Shown here: piece after piece, positions 1 through 9,416 of the stretch
Position numbering within the stretch: the stretch's first letter is position 1
Layout: every line of letters starts with the position of its first letter
DNA from: Caldilineaceae bacterium
GTDB taxonomy: Bacteria; Chloroflexota; Anaerolineae; Caldilineales; Caldilineaceae
Length of the DNA: 41,983 nt
Assembly (NCBI GenBank): GCA_023384455.1
Contig: JAHDWH010000027.1
Coordinates: forward strand, 1-41,983
Direction: 5' to 3'
The notes under the pieces: model-generated
What the model was told of the DNA's origin: nothing
Database searches by the model: none
Seen by the model: only the letters and a program-made list of their open reading frames with translations
Translations under genes and position numbers: made by a program

Positions 1-51
1 AGTTCCCTCCCTGGAATGGGGAGGGGTAGGGTGGGGTGGCTGAACAGGTAC
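1..51 (-). mobile_element. MITE copy A (truncated by window start), 103-bp family
   Basis: AGTTCCCTCCCTGGAATGGGGAGGGGTAGGGTGGGGTGGCTGAACAGGTAC, identical in layout to the end of copy B; terminus GTACCTGTTCAGCC on the minus strand. Confidence 0.8.
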
Positions 52-54
52 GAT

Positions 55-621
55 TCAGAAAGCCAGCGGGAAGGCGTGGCCGTTGGTGCGCGGGCAGAAA
101 TGACCGGCCGCGTCGATGGGGCGACCGCACAGGGGGCAATCCGGGCGACCAGACCCCACTGCCCGCAGTGCCTTCTCGCTCAAGGCCCGCATCTGGCTAC
201 GTGTAGCAAAAAAACGGGCACGGGGCAGATCGTCCTTTGTCAGCACGCCCCCCTCTTCGTCGTCTTCATCCGGTTCTTCCGTGGGCAGGGCTTGGGCCAC
301 CACAACGATCAGGTCTCGATCTTCGTCATAGCCCAGCCCTAATTGACCGACACGAAAAGCCGGATCGATAGGCTCTACCAGCCGGGGCAGTTGGGAAGGG
401 GAGTCGGCCGGCTCCAGTTCCGGGTGCTGGGACTGCAATTCGTCCAGGAGTTGGAGCACGGAAGCGGCCAGCGCGGCCACCTGCTGCTTTTCCATAATCA
501 GGCTGGCCGTGCGTCGCCCCTGGCGAGCCTGGAGGAAAAAGGTACGCCGCCCCGGTTGGCCCAGGGCATCAGCCACAATATGGGTTACGGATTCAAAGTC
601 GTAGGTAAAATTGGGACTCAT
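55..621 (-). CDS. DUF3090 family protein
   Basis: MSPNFTYDFESVTHIVADALGQPGRRTFFLQARQG... matches the DUF3090 family as remembered; the next gene is the histidine phosphatase commonly found beside it. Confidence 0.8.
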   Translation of the reverse strand: MSPNFTYDFESVTHIVADALGQPGRRTFFLQARQGRRTASLIMEKQQVAALAASVLQLLDELQSQHPELEPADSPSQLPRLVEPIDPAFRVGQLGLGYDEDRDLIVVVAQALPTEEPDEDDEEGGVLTKDDLPRARFFATRSQMRALSEKALRAVGSGRPDCPLCGRPIDAAGHFCPRTNGHAFPLAF

Positions 622-676
622 TCTTCGCCTCGATACTCATAACAGCCAGCTACAACAACAAACCTATCCAGAAATA

Positions 677-738
677 TAGGTCGGACTGTTAGTCCGACCG
701 CTGATAGAAAGGGCTGGTCGGACTAACAGTCCGACCTA
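677..738. repeat. Double palindrome TAGGTCGGACTGTTAGTCCGACC ... GGTCGGACTAACAGTCCGACCTA
   Basis: 23-bp perfect inverted arms, each arm itself self-complementary; the outer edge supplies the TAG stop of the upstream phosphatase gene. Confidence 0.9.
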
Positions 739-1362
739 CGAGGCCGCTTCCCAACGAACCTGTGGAATCTCTCCGGTCTCGTTCATCAGCAAAATGCGCG
801 GCCCGAAGTGATGAAAGCTGATGACGCTGACCGACGCTGTGCTGATCACAATGCGCTGGAAAAGGTCCAGGGGTGCGCCCAGATACCAGGCCAGAGTGGT
901 GCGCAGAATGTCGCCGTGGGCAAAAAGGGCCACGGCTTCGCCCAGGTGTTGGGTACGGATGCGCTCCAGGGTTTCCACCACCCGGCTTTGCACTTCGCGC
1001 AGGGTTTCGCCCCCAGGAAAGCGAAAGCCGCTGGGATATATCTGCACCAACTGCCAATCGGGCTGCTTGGAAAGCTCCTTCAGTTCCCCACCCCGCCACT
1101 CGCCATAATCCACTTCCAGCAGCCCCGGCTCCTCGGTGACGGGCAGGCCCAGGCGCTGGGCCAGCGGTTGCGCCGTCTCCACACAGCGCACCAGAGGGCT
1201 GGAGTAGATGGCGCTGATGGGCTGGTTTGCCAGCCGCTCGGCCAAGGCCGCTGACTGTTGGTGGCCCTTCTCGTTGAGATGAACCCCCGGTGTGCGCCCG
1301 GCCAGTTTACCCGTTTCCACCCACTCGTTCTCCCCGTGGCGAATCAGAAAGAGATAAGTCAT
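736..1362 (-). CDS. Histidine phosphatase family protein (phosphoglycerate mutase-like)
   Basis: [12 protein letters not shown] motif near the start [17 protein letters not shown] extends to 1434 but the start at 1362 fits better. Confidence 0.85.
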   Translation of the reverse strand: MTYLFLIRHGENEWVETGKLAGRTPGVHLNEKGHQQSAALAERLANQPISAIYSSPLVRCVETAQPLAQRLGLPVTEEPGLLEVDYGEWRGGELKELSKQPDWQLVQIYPSGFRFPGGETLREVQSRVVETLERIRTQHLGEAVALFAHGDILRTTLAWYLGAPLDLFQRIVISTASVSVISFHHFGPRILLMNETGEIPQVRWEAAS

Positions 1363-1618
1363 GCGGGGCGGGGGTGTGCTCTCCCTGACCTTCTCGACAG
1401 ACGCATCCACATTTTTTTCGCTGGAGACAATCAAGGCGCAAGCCTTTCCGAAGTTTGAGTATAATCAGGGTTGTATTTTACCACAACCCAGCCAGGCAGA
1501 TTGCTAGATTGATTACCCTTCCCGCCCAGTGTATCATAGAAATCGGCAAAGAAACAGCGCTCTGCACCCCCATCACCCTGATTGACTGATACATTTATTT
1601 CATATGTCAGTAAGGTCA

Positions 1619-1841
1619 GTGCTCATCCGCTAATCCTTTGATTTAGAAATTAAACCGAAAAACGCTGTTTTGGGCCTTCCAATGATACGTTCACGGCTTA
1701 TTAACCACGGAAAACACGGAAAACACTGAAAAAAGCGAAGAATTTCCGCGTATTCTGTGTATTCAGTGGTTATTTCTGTCGTTGGCTGAGTAGTTACCAA
1801 TTTTGAGCAAAATCATAATCAAAGTATTAGCGGATGAGCAC
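1619..1841. repeat. Candidate MITE-like element, 223 bp, bounded by ~26-bp imperfect terminal inverted repeats
   Basis: GTGCTCATCCGCTAATCCTTTGATTTA at the left, and AATCATAATCAAAGTATTAGCGGATGAGCAC at the right, which is its reverse complement with few mismatches; no convincing ORF. Confidence 0.6.
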
Positions 1842-2025
1842 CATTCCGTACAAAATCCACGCAAAAGATGACAAGTATGCACCGCAAACCATTTCTGATT
1901 GCGCTGGTGGAACTGCTGGTGGCCTACCGTCCCTATTTCAGCCTAAAATAAGCCCGCTGCCATTCAGCAGCGGGCCTCTCCCCTCTTATCCGCGCAAATC
2001 CGCTCTTTCCGCGTCCATCCGCGTT

Positions 2026-2796
2026 CTATTTCTGGTAAACTTCGCTCGTAATCCGCACCATCTCCCCGTAGCTCTTCCCATCCAGCGCCGCGCCGCCGAT
2101 GAGCGCGCCGTCGATGTCGGGCTGCTGCATAATCTCGGCGATGTTGCCTGGCTTCGTGCTGCCCCCGTAGAGAACCCGTGTGGCCTCGGCCACCGCCTCC
2201 CCGTAGAGTTCCCGCACCGTCGCCCGCACCACCCCGCCGCAGATATCGCCGGCCTGCTGGGATGTCGCCGCCAGACCCGTGCCAATCGCCCAGATCGGTT
2301 CGTAGGCCAGGACCAGCGACTGTACCTGCTCGCCGCTCAATCCTTCCAGCGCACCCCGCACCTGTCCGCTGACAAAACTCTGGGTCTCCCCCGCTTCGTT
2401 CTGGGCCAGGCTCTCGCCGATGCAGACAATCGGCGTTAACCCCGCGGTCAGGGCGGCTTTGGTCTTTTTGTTGACCGTCTCGTCGGTCTCGCCGAAGAAC
2501 TGGCGACGCTCGCTGTGGCCGATGATCACATACTCCGCCAGCCCCGCCAGCATCGCCGCGGCCACTTCCCCCGTGAACGCGCCGCTCTCTTCCCAATAGC
2601 AGTTCTGCGCGCCCACCCCAATCGGCGCGCTGCCCACCGCAGCCTTCACCGCGGAGAGAGAGATAAAAGTCGGGCAGATCACCCGATCCACATTCGTATA
2701 GCCAGAAGTCAACTCAACAATCTGGCCTGCCAGGGCCGTGGCCTCGGCAACCGTCTTGTTCATCTTCCAGTTTCCGGCCATCATTGGTTTGCGCAT
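2026..2796 (-). CDS. tpiA: Triose-phosphate isomerase
   Basis: [26 protein letters not shown] and [10 protein letters not shown] motifs; the ORF extends upstream to 2886 only through repeat sequence. Confidence 0.95.
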   Translation of the reverse strand: MRKPMMAGNWKMNKTVAEATALAGQIVELTSGYTNVDRVICPTFISLSAVKAAVGSAPIGVGAQNCYWEESGAFTGEVAAAMLAGLAEYVIIGHSERRQFFGETDETVNKKTKAALTAGLTPIVCIGESLAQNEAGETQSFVSGQVRGALEGLSGEQVQSLVLAYEPIWAIGTGLAATSQQAGDICGGVVRATVRELYGEAVAEATRVLYGGSTKPGNIAEIMQQPDIDGALIGGAALDGKSYGEMVRITSEVYQK

Positions 2797-3084
2797 AGGA
2801 TTTGCTCCAAAGTTGTGGTAAAAAAGCGGACGCAGATGACGCTGAAAAAGAGGATTGACGCAGATGGAAATCTTATATCCGCTCAATCAGCCAAATCCGC
2901 GTTCTATTCTTGAGCCTGAATTATCAAACAGGCTCTTGATCTGACCACAGAAAACACGGAATACACAGAAGAAAAGCCGAAAGAGGATTTTCCGTGGTTA
3001 CAAAGCTGCGCGGTTAGAGCCTGAATTAAGCAGACTCCTATCTGCGTTCATCAATCCAAATCATGAAAATCTGCGTCCCATCTG

Positions 3085-3483
3085 TTATCCAAAACCACCC
3101 GAACCGCCCGTATCCGCCCCGGCTATCTCGTCGTCCTCTTCTTCTTCCGGCGGTGCATTGAAGCGCTCCAGTTCGGTTTCGTATTCCTCCGCGGTCAGCC
3201 AACGCCCACCTGTCACCGCGTGGCGCAGTAGCCCCCGTTGGCTGTTGAACCAGAGTTCCACCTCCACCTGGGCAAAGCAGCGATTCTTGCCCGTGCCCTG
3301 GATCACCTTACGGGTATAGAGCGCGGCGTCGCCGTCGTCGCTGCCACTGAGCGCGTTGAGCGTATCCACCTGCGCGCTCAGCGGTTCGTTGCAGCGGGTG
3401 CTCAACACATAAACCGTCAGGTTGCGGCCACCGCTGGAGGATTTGCCTGTAAAGAGAGATGCGAGTCGTTTGAGAAATGACAT
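3085..3483 (-). CDS. Small hypothetical protein with acidic/Gly C-terminal tail
   Basis: 132-aa ORF between pgk and tpiA on the same strand; tail ...[22 protein letters not shown]. Confidence 0.7.
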   Translation of the reverse strand: MSFLKRLASLFTGKSSSGGRNLTVYVLSTRCNEPLSAQVDTLNALSGSDDGDAALYTRKVIQGTGKNRCFAQVEVELWFNSQRGLLRHAVTGGRWLTAEEYETELERFNAPPEEEEDDEIAGADTGGSGGFG

Positions 3484-3485
3484 AG

Positions 3486-3575
3486 TTGGAAACCGGGGAT
3501 TGGGGATTGGGGACTGGAGACTGGGGACTGGGGCGAATTTCCAATCCCCGATCCCCGATCCCCAGTCCCCAGCCT
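3486..3575. repeat. GGGGATTGGGGACTGGGG / CCCCAGTCCCCGATCCCC inverted low-complexity repeat
   Basis: G-rich half followed by its approximate reverse complement; a related copy is at 38095-38165. Confidence 0.75.
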
Positions 3576-4754
3576 CTATCGATCCTTCAACGCTGCCACA
3601 CCGGGCAGCACTTTGCCTTCCAAAAATTCCAGACTGGCCCCGCCGCCGGTGCTGACGTGGGAGATTTTCCCGTCCAGCCCGGCCTGGCGCACAGCCGCCG
3701 CACTGTCGCCGCCGCCGATGACTGTCGTGGCGTTGGACAGCCCCGCCAGAATTTCGGCGATGGCGACCGTGCCCGTAGCAAAGGCGGGCATCTCAAAGAC
3801 GCCCATCGGCCCATTCCAGACGACGGTTTTGGCCCCGGCCAGCCGGTTGGCAAAGTGGGCAATCGACGCCGGGCCGATGTCCAGAGCCATCCAGCCCTCG
3901 GGGATGGCGTCTACCGCCACCACTTCCCGAACGGCGTCGGCGGCGAAGGCGTCCGCCACCACCAGGTCCACGGGCAGATGGATGCAGCCCTCCCCCTTTT
4001 CCAGCAGGGAGCGGGCGGTATCCAGCGCCTCTTTTTCCACCAGACTCTTGCCCGTGGCGTAGCCCTGGGCCGCCAGAAAAGTATTGGCCATCCCGCCGCC
4101 GATGAGAATCGCGTCCACCTTCTCCAGCAGCGCTTCGATGACCGGGATTTTGTCGCTGACTTTGGCCCCGCCCAGAATCGCCACGAAAGGTCGTTGCGGA
4201 TCTTCCAGCGCGTCGCCCAGATAGTCCAGTTCCTTTTGCATCAAAAAACCAGCCACCCCGGGCAGATAGTCGGCTACACCGGTCGTGCTGGCGTGGGCCC
4301 GGTGCGCGCTGCCAAAGGCGTCGTTGACAAAGAGATCGCCCAGTTTCGCCAATTGGGCGGACATCGCCGGGTCGTTCTTTGTCTCGCGTGGGTCAAAACG
4401 GGTGTTTTCGATCACCAGCACATCGCCGGGTTGCAACGCCTGGGCCGCATTTTCTGCTTCCGACCCGACGGTTTCACCCACAAACTGCACCGGGCGTCCC
4501 AGCAGAAGGGCCAGATGTTCGGCGATAGGGCGCAGGGAATACTTCGGGTCCGCCCCCCCTTTGGGGCGACCCAAATGGCTCATCAGCACCAGCGCTGCGC
4601 CGTTGTCCAGCAGATAGTGGAGGGTGGGCAGGGCAGCCTGAATACGGGTGTCGTCGGTGATGGCCCCGCTCTCGTCCTGGGGCACATTGAAATCGACCCG
4701 CACCAGGGCCCGTTTGCCCGCCCAATCGATGTCACGAATGGTCTGTTTGCGCAT
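3576..4754 (-). CDS. pgk: Phosphoglycerate kinase
   Basis: [28 protein letters not shown] and [14 protein letters not shown] motifs. Confidence 0.97.
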   Translation of the reverse strand: MRKQTIRDIDWAGKRALVRVDFNVPQDESGAITDDTRIQAALPTLHYLLDNGAALVLMSHLGRPKGGADPKYSLRPIAEHLALLLGRPVQFVGETVGSEAENAAQALQPGDVLVIENTRFDPRETKNDPAMSAQLAKLGDLFVNDAFGSAHRAHASTTGVADYLPGVAGFLMQKELDYLGDALEDPQRPFVAILGGAKVSDKIPVIEALLEKVDAILIGGGMANTFLAAQGYATGKSLVEKEALDTARSLLEKGEGCIHLPVDLVVADAFAADAVREVVAVDAIPEGWMALDIGPASIAHFANRLAGAKTVVWNGPMGVFEMPAFATGTVAIAEILAGLSNATTVIGGGDSAAAVRQAGLDGKISHVSTGGGASLEFLEGKVLPGVAALKDR

Positions 4755-4903
4755 AGTCGCCTCCGGTCAGTGAGCAGTAATCAGTTATCAGTTTTTCATA
4801 CGCCACGGGGGATGAAAAGCGGGACGCAGATTTCGCAGAAAACCACAGATTTTCGCAGATGAAATCCGTGCAAATCCGTTTTTTCCGTGTGCATCCGTGA
4901 CTC

Positions 4904-4994
4904 TACTGCAAAAAGTCCGACTTCTGCCATTGCGCCACGCTTCCACCAGAGAGAAGAAGTCGGACTTTTGGGGTGCAGAGACCTTTTTGCAGTG
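4904..4994. repeat. Nested inverted repeat (outer ACTGCAAAAAG/CTTTTTGCAGT, inner AAAAGTCCGACTTCT/AGAAGTCGGACTTTT)
   Basis: Visible inverted arms; possible 5-bp GACTC duplication on both sides (4899-4903, 4995-4999). Confidence 0.6.
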
Positions 4995-5072
4995 GACTCA
5001 TCCGTGTCCTACTTTTCAAGACAGTAGATTGACGGTGCGACTGATTACTGACTACTGTTCACTTTCTGCCTG

Positions 5073-6083
5073 TTAGATTCCTTTAGAGGCGATATACGCG
5101 GCCAAATCCGTCACCCGCACGCTGTAGGCCCACTCGTTGTCATACCAGGTGACAACCTTCACCAAATCGCCGTAGAAGGCGGTGAACTCGGCGTCGATGG
5201 TGCTGCTAAAGGCATTGCCTTTGTAGTCGATGCTCACCAGGGGCTCCCGGCTGACGGCCAGAATGCCCGCCATCGGACCCGCGGCCGCGGCGTCAAAGGC
5301 AGCCAGCAGGTCGGCGGTGCTGCCGGGGTTCTTCACCTTTGCCACAAAATCGACCACCGAGACGGTGGAGGTGGGGACCCGCATAGCCATCCCGTCGAAT
5401 TTGCCCTTCAGTTCGGGTACAACCAGAGAAACGGCCTTGGCCGCGCCGGTGGTCGTCGGGATAATGCTCAGGCCCGCGGCCCGTGCCCGGCGCAGGTCTT
5501 TGTGGACCAAATCCAGAATCTGCTGGTCGTTGGTATAGGCGTGGACAGTCGTCATCACGCCCTGCTCGATGCCAAAGGTGTCGTTGACAACCTTCGCCGC
5601 CGGGGCCAGACAGTTGGTGGTGCAGCTTGCATTGCTGATAATGTGGTGCTTGCCTGCATTGTAGAGGGTGTGATTGACGCCCATACAGACGGTAATGTCT
5701 TCGCCTTTGGCCGGGGCGCTGATAATGACCTTCTTGGCCCCCGCCGCGATGTGCAGTTCGGCCTTCTCTTTGGAAGTGAAGATGCCCGTGCTCTCCACCA
5801 CCAGGTCCACGCCCAGATCGCCCCAAGGCAATTTGCTGGGGTCCCGTTCACTGAGGACCTTCAGCCGGTCGCCGTTGATCACAATATCGCCGCTGTCCAC
5901 TTCTACTGAGCCGGAGAAGATGCCATAGTTGCTGTCATATTTGAAGAGGTGAGCGTTGGTGTTGACATCCGACAGGTCGTTGATAGCAACGATGTCGAAC
6001 TCGCCGGGGTGCTGCTCGAAGAACGCTTTGGTCACCTGTCGACCGATGCGCCCGAAGCCGTTGATTGCAATTCGTGTAGCCAT
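5073..6083 (-). CDS. gap: Type I glyceraldehyde-3-phosphate dehydrogenase
   Basis: [23 protein letters not shown] active site, [11 protein letters not shown]. Confidence 0.97.
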   Translation of the reverse strand: MATRIAINGFGRIGRQVTKAFFEQHPGEFDIVAINDLSDVNTNAHLFKYDSNYGIFSGSVEVDSGDIVINGDRLKVLSERDPSKLPWGDLGVDLVVESTGIFTSKEKAELHIAAGAKKVIISAPAKGEDITVCMGVNHTLYNAGKHHIISNASCTTNCLAPAAKVVNDTFGIEQGVMTTVHAYTNDQQILDLVHKDLRRARAAGLSIIPTTTGAAKAVSLVVPELKGKFDGMAMRVPTSTVSVVDFVAKVKNPGSTADLLAAFDAAAAGPMAGILAVSREPLVSIDYKGNAFSSTIDAEFTAFYGDLVKVVTWYDNEWAYSVRVTDLAAYIASKGI

Positions 6084-6276
6084 TGATGTTGCTCCTTCAA
6101 AAAAGGTGAAAATGTGTTAGCGCAGCTTTTAGAAGTTCGACTTTTTCCGAAAAGTCGAACTTCTGTAGTCGAACTTCTGTTTGCAACGCTAGAAAGTATA
6201 TTCAGTTGTGGAGCTTGACCGGCACGTCTTCGACCGGTCGGCGATGCCCAATCCATAGGGCTGGCAGCCCACGCGT

Positions 6277-7848
6277 TTATTCTATCATATGCGAGACAAA
6301 AGGGCTGCTTTCCGGGGATGGCGATCTGTGTGCTTCTCCTTCGGCCTGCAATGCCCGGTATACTTCCATCACTTTGGCAGCCATTTTGGCCGGGTGGTGG
6401 TGGCGGGGAGTGGCGTCGTCCACAATGTCGCCGGTGAAGAGCCGATAGCCCAGTTCTTCTTCGGCTGCGGGCAGCGTCACCCACTCCACGCCCGCCTCCT
6501 CTGCCGGGTGGCGCAGATAGGCGTCATTGGCCAGCACTGTAGTAAAAGCATCCCCCGCGTGCAAACGCAGATGGCGCATGTGGTCGCTTACGCCAAAACC
6601 GTCGGTCTCGCCCGCTTCGGTCGCCACATTGCAGACGTAGAGCCGGATGGCGTTCGAGGCCCGGATAGCTTCGCGCACGTAGGGCACAAGCAGGTTGGGC
6701 ATCAGGCTGGTGAAGAAGCTGCCCGGCGCGGCCAAAATCAGGTCCGCCTGCAAAATGGCCCGCACAGTCTCCGGGTAGGCCCGACAGGCAGACGGCTCCA
6801 GATGCACCCGGACGATCTCGCCCCGTGCCGCGGGGATATTGCTTTCGCCCCGCACAAAGAGCCACTCCTCTGCGTGGGGCTGGCCGTCTCCGTTGAGTGG
6901 GGACGTCTTGCGCCGTTTGATCTCGGCGCACAGCTCCACATTGTCCAGCGTGCTGGGCAGGATGCGTCCCCGCACCCGCAACACCCGGCTGCTGTCGGCA
7001 ATGCCCGCTTCAAAGCTGCCGCTCAGGGCTGTCATCGTCGTAATAAAGAGATTGCCAAAGTTGTGGTTGTCCAGCCCGTCCCGGTCACCAAAACGGTATT
7101 GGAGCAGTTGGGTCATCAGCTCTTCCGCGTCGCTGAGCGCGGCGATATTGTTGCGGAAATCCCCTGGCGGCAAGACACCCATCCGCTGGCGCAGAATGCC
7201 GCTGCTGCCCCCGTCGTCGGCCACTGTGACTACGGCTGTAATGTTTTCGGTATAGTGGCGCAGCCCGCGCAGGAGGGTAGGCATCCCTGTGCCCCCGCCA
7301 ATCACAACAACTCTCGGCCCGGTCAGCCGCTGGCGGCGCTCCTGGCCCGACACCAGTACATCCATCAACTCCAGGCTGTTCATAGAATCCTGCCGACCCA
7401 GTAATACGCTGGCAAACTGCCGGTTGATCTGCCAGACAGCCCCGCCGGCCAGCCCAAAGCCCGCGGCAATGAGCAGACCACCCCGCAGCCAATCCGACAG
7501 ATCCGGGAAGGTCAACCCCACAACCGGCGGGGGCAGAAAGGGTGGCAAGGACAGGTTACGCAGGAGGAAGGCCATCCCCAGCCCGGCCACAAAGATACCC
7601 ACCATCAGCAGCAGAATCCAGCGTTTGACGGCCAGCCCCGGCGCCACCAGCAGCGACCAGCGGGAGCGGGAAGGTAACCGCTCACCCCCACCCAACCTCC
7701 CCCACAGTGGGGGAGGAGTCGATCCAGTTCCCTCCCTGGAATGGGGAGGGGTAGGGTGGGGTGGCTCAACAGGTACGCGGGAAGATTGCCCCTGTCTCGG
7801 GTCAAATTTTGTTGCGGTTAAAAGGTTTACAACAGCGCGTCTGAACAT
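6277..7848 (-). CDS. yvcK: YvcK family gluconeogenesis factor, membrane-anchored form, carrying an in-frame MITE insertion near the N-terminus
   Basis: VVVIGGGTGMPTLLRGLRHYTENITAVVTVADDGGSSG motif; two hydrophobic segments N-terminal to it; start MFRRAVVNLL upstream of the repeat-encoded segment. Confidence 0.88.
   Translation of the reverse strand: MFRRAVVNLLTATKFDPRQGQSSRVPVEPPHPTPPHSREGTGSTPPPLWGRLGGGERLPSRSRWSLLVAPGLAVKRWILLLMVGIFVAGLGMAFLLRNLSLPPFLPPPVVGLTFPDLSDWLRGGLLIAAGFGLAGGAVWQINRQFASVLLGRQDSMNSLELMDVLVSGQERRQRLTGPRVVVIGGGTGMPTLLRGLRHYTENITAVVTVADDGGSSGILRQRMGVLPPGDFRNNIAALSDAEELMTQLLQYRFGDRDGLDNHNFGNLFITTMTALSGSFEAGIADSSRVLRVRGRILPSTLDNVELCAEIKRRKTSPLNGDGQPHAEEWLFVRGESNIPAARGEIVRVHLEPSACRAYPETVRAILQADLILAAPGSFFTSLMPNLLVPYVREAIRASNAIRLYVCNVATEAGETDGFGVSDHMRHLRLHAGDAFTTVLANDAYLRHPAEEAGVEWVTLPAAEEELGYRLFTGDIVDDATPRHHHPAKMAAKVMEVYRALQAEGEAHRSPSPESSPFVSHMIE
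7674..7776 (-). mobile_element. MITE copy B, 103 bp, inside the yvcK ORF
   Basis: Perfect 8-bp target duplication GCGGGAAG at 7666-7673 and 7777-7784; ends GTAACCGCTCACC and (reverse complement) GTACCTGTTGAGCC. Confidence 0.92.
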
Positions 7849-7900
7849 ACACCCAGTATACGTCTGCCCTCTTTCTTGCGCAACGATTAGGGGTGTAGGA

Positions 7901-9415
7901 ATGCCCGATTTTGTCACCTTTTCCCCCGTGGGTTACAATCAAACCAACTCCTGTTTCACCCACCCTTTACGCCCAGTGGAGGCGACGACAGTGGATCCCG
8001 CCCAGACCGTGACCCTGAACCCTGAACTCTATCTGCCCTCTCTGTCTATTCCCCTGACCTATGAGGAGAGCCTAGCCTGGATCTTTCGCGATGTGCGCTT
8101 TAGCGGGCGGGGGCGTAAATATGACAACCCAGAGCGCAGCCTGGCTCGGATGCGGGAGATTCTGGCACACCTGGGCAACCCCCAGCAACGCTTCCACGCC
8201 CTGCACATTACCGGCACAAAGGGCAAGGGCAGCACCAGCGCCTATGCCGAATCCATCCTGCGTCACCTGGGCTATCGAACCGGTCTCTTTACCAGCCCCC
8301 ACCTGCACAGCTTCCGCGAGCGCATTCGGGTGGGCGGCCAGCTGATCAGCCGGGATGAACTGGCCGGGCTGGTCAGCCAGTTGCGCGGGCCGCTGGAAGC
8401 GGTAGAAGACCTGAGCGTCTTTGACCGCATCACCGCCCTGGCTTTTCAGCACTTCGCCAACGCCGGGGTGGAATTTGCTGTGATTGAAGTCGGTCTGGGC
8501 GGACGGCTGGACAGCACGAATGTACTCCTGCCCGCTGTCTGCGCCATTACACGAATCAGTATGGACCACATGCACATTCTGGGCGACACAATCACCAAAA
8601 TTGCCCACGAAAAAGCCGGTATCATCAAAGCCGGTGTGCCCATCTTTAGCGCGCCCCAACACGAGGACGCGGCCCACGTATTGGCCGCACGGGCTGCCGA
8701 ATTGAATGCTCCTTTGCGTATAGTCGAGCCTTTGCAGAGCGCATCTGTACCTCTGGTGGGAACCCACCAGCAGATCAATGCCAGCCTGGCCAAAGGGATG
8801 ATTGAGAGTCTGGCCGAGCGCGATTTGATTCGGAGCCACTGGGACGGGGTGTTGTGGGGGTTGTCGGAGACCCGCTGGCCCGGCCGTTTCGAGCTGCTGC
8901 CCGACGCGGCCAATGCCCCTTTCCCCCTGCTGGTGGATTGCGCCCACAATGTGGACAGTGTGACGCTTCTCTTATTAACCCTGCAACAGTGCTATCCCGG
9001 ACGGCCCATTACCTTTATTTTTGGAGCCAATCGGGATAAGCAGCTAGAGCCGGAGATGGAGCTGATTTGGCAGCACACGGACCGGGTGGTGCTGGTGCAG
9101 AGCCAGCACCCCAAAGCGACCCAACTGGCCGATCTGGCCGCCCAATTTGCCCAGGTAGTGGCCCGGCAGCCCGCGCCGTCGGGCAGGCAGCCGGTGGCCG
9201 CGGCTACAATGACCGAAGCCATCGCCGCGGCCAACGCAATGACCCTACCCGGCGGTCTGCTTGTGGGCAGCGGCTCGGTTTTCGTGGCGGCAGAGCTGCG
9301 GGAAGCCTGGAACACCCTGCATCCTGGCCTTTTCCCGCCGCAGGATTGGGTACACGCGGCCGCGGGAGAACCGGTCCTGGTGCCGCCCCAGCCCGCACCC
9401 CAGCCAGGGGGATGA
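7901..9415 (+). CDS. folC: Bifunctional folylpolyglutamate synthase / dihydrofolate synthase-type Mur ligase
   Basis: HITGTKGKGSTSAYAESILRHLGYRTGLFTSPHLHSFRERI motif, DCAHNVDS; start uncertain (7901 ATG or a downstream GTG). Confidence 0.9.
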   Translation: MPDFVTFSPVGYNQTNSCFTHPLRPVEATTVDPAQTVTLNPELYLPSLSIPLTYEESLAWIFRDVRFSGRGRKYDNPERSLARMREILAHLGNPQQRFHALHITGTKGKGSTSAYAESILRHLGYRTGLFTSPHLHSFRERIRVGGQLISRDELAGLVSQLRGPLEAVEDLSVFDRITALAFQHFANAGVEFAVIEVGLGGRLDSTNVLLPAVCAITRISMDHMHILGDTITKIAHEKAGIIKAGVPIFSAPQHEDAAHVLAARAAELNAPLRIVEPLQSASVPLVGTHQQINASLAKGMIESLAERDLIRSHWDGVLWGLSETRWPGRFELLPDAANAPFPLLVDCAHNVDSVTLLLLTLQQCYPGRPITFIFGANRDKQLEPEMELIWQHTDRVVLVQSQHPKATQLADLAAQFAQVVARQPAPSGRQPVAAATMTEAIAAANAMTLPGGLLVGSGSVFVAAELREAWNTLHPGLFPPQDWVHAAAGEPVLVPPQPAPQPGG

Positions 9416-9416
9416 G

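Noticed and set aside
2797-2886. N-terminal extension of tpiA
   Set aside because: Derived from a CGCAGATG-type repeat; the canonical start [14 protein letters not shown] is at 2796.
3486-4862. 458-aa plus-strand ORF antisense to pgk
   Set aside because: Starts inside a G-rich repeat ([16 protein letters not shown]) and is otherwise a shadow of a confident pgk gene.
7289-7900. Long N-terminal extension of the folC ORF
   Set aside because: Runs antisense through yvcK and the MITE; no homology-like sequence before about 7901.
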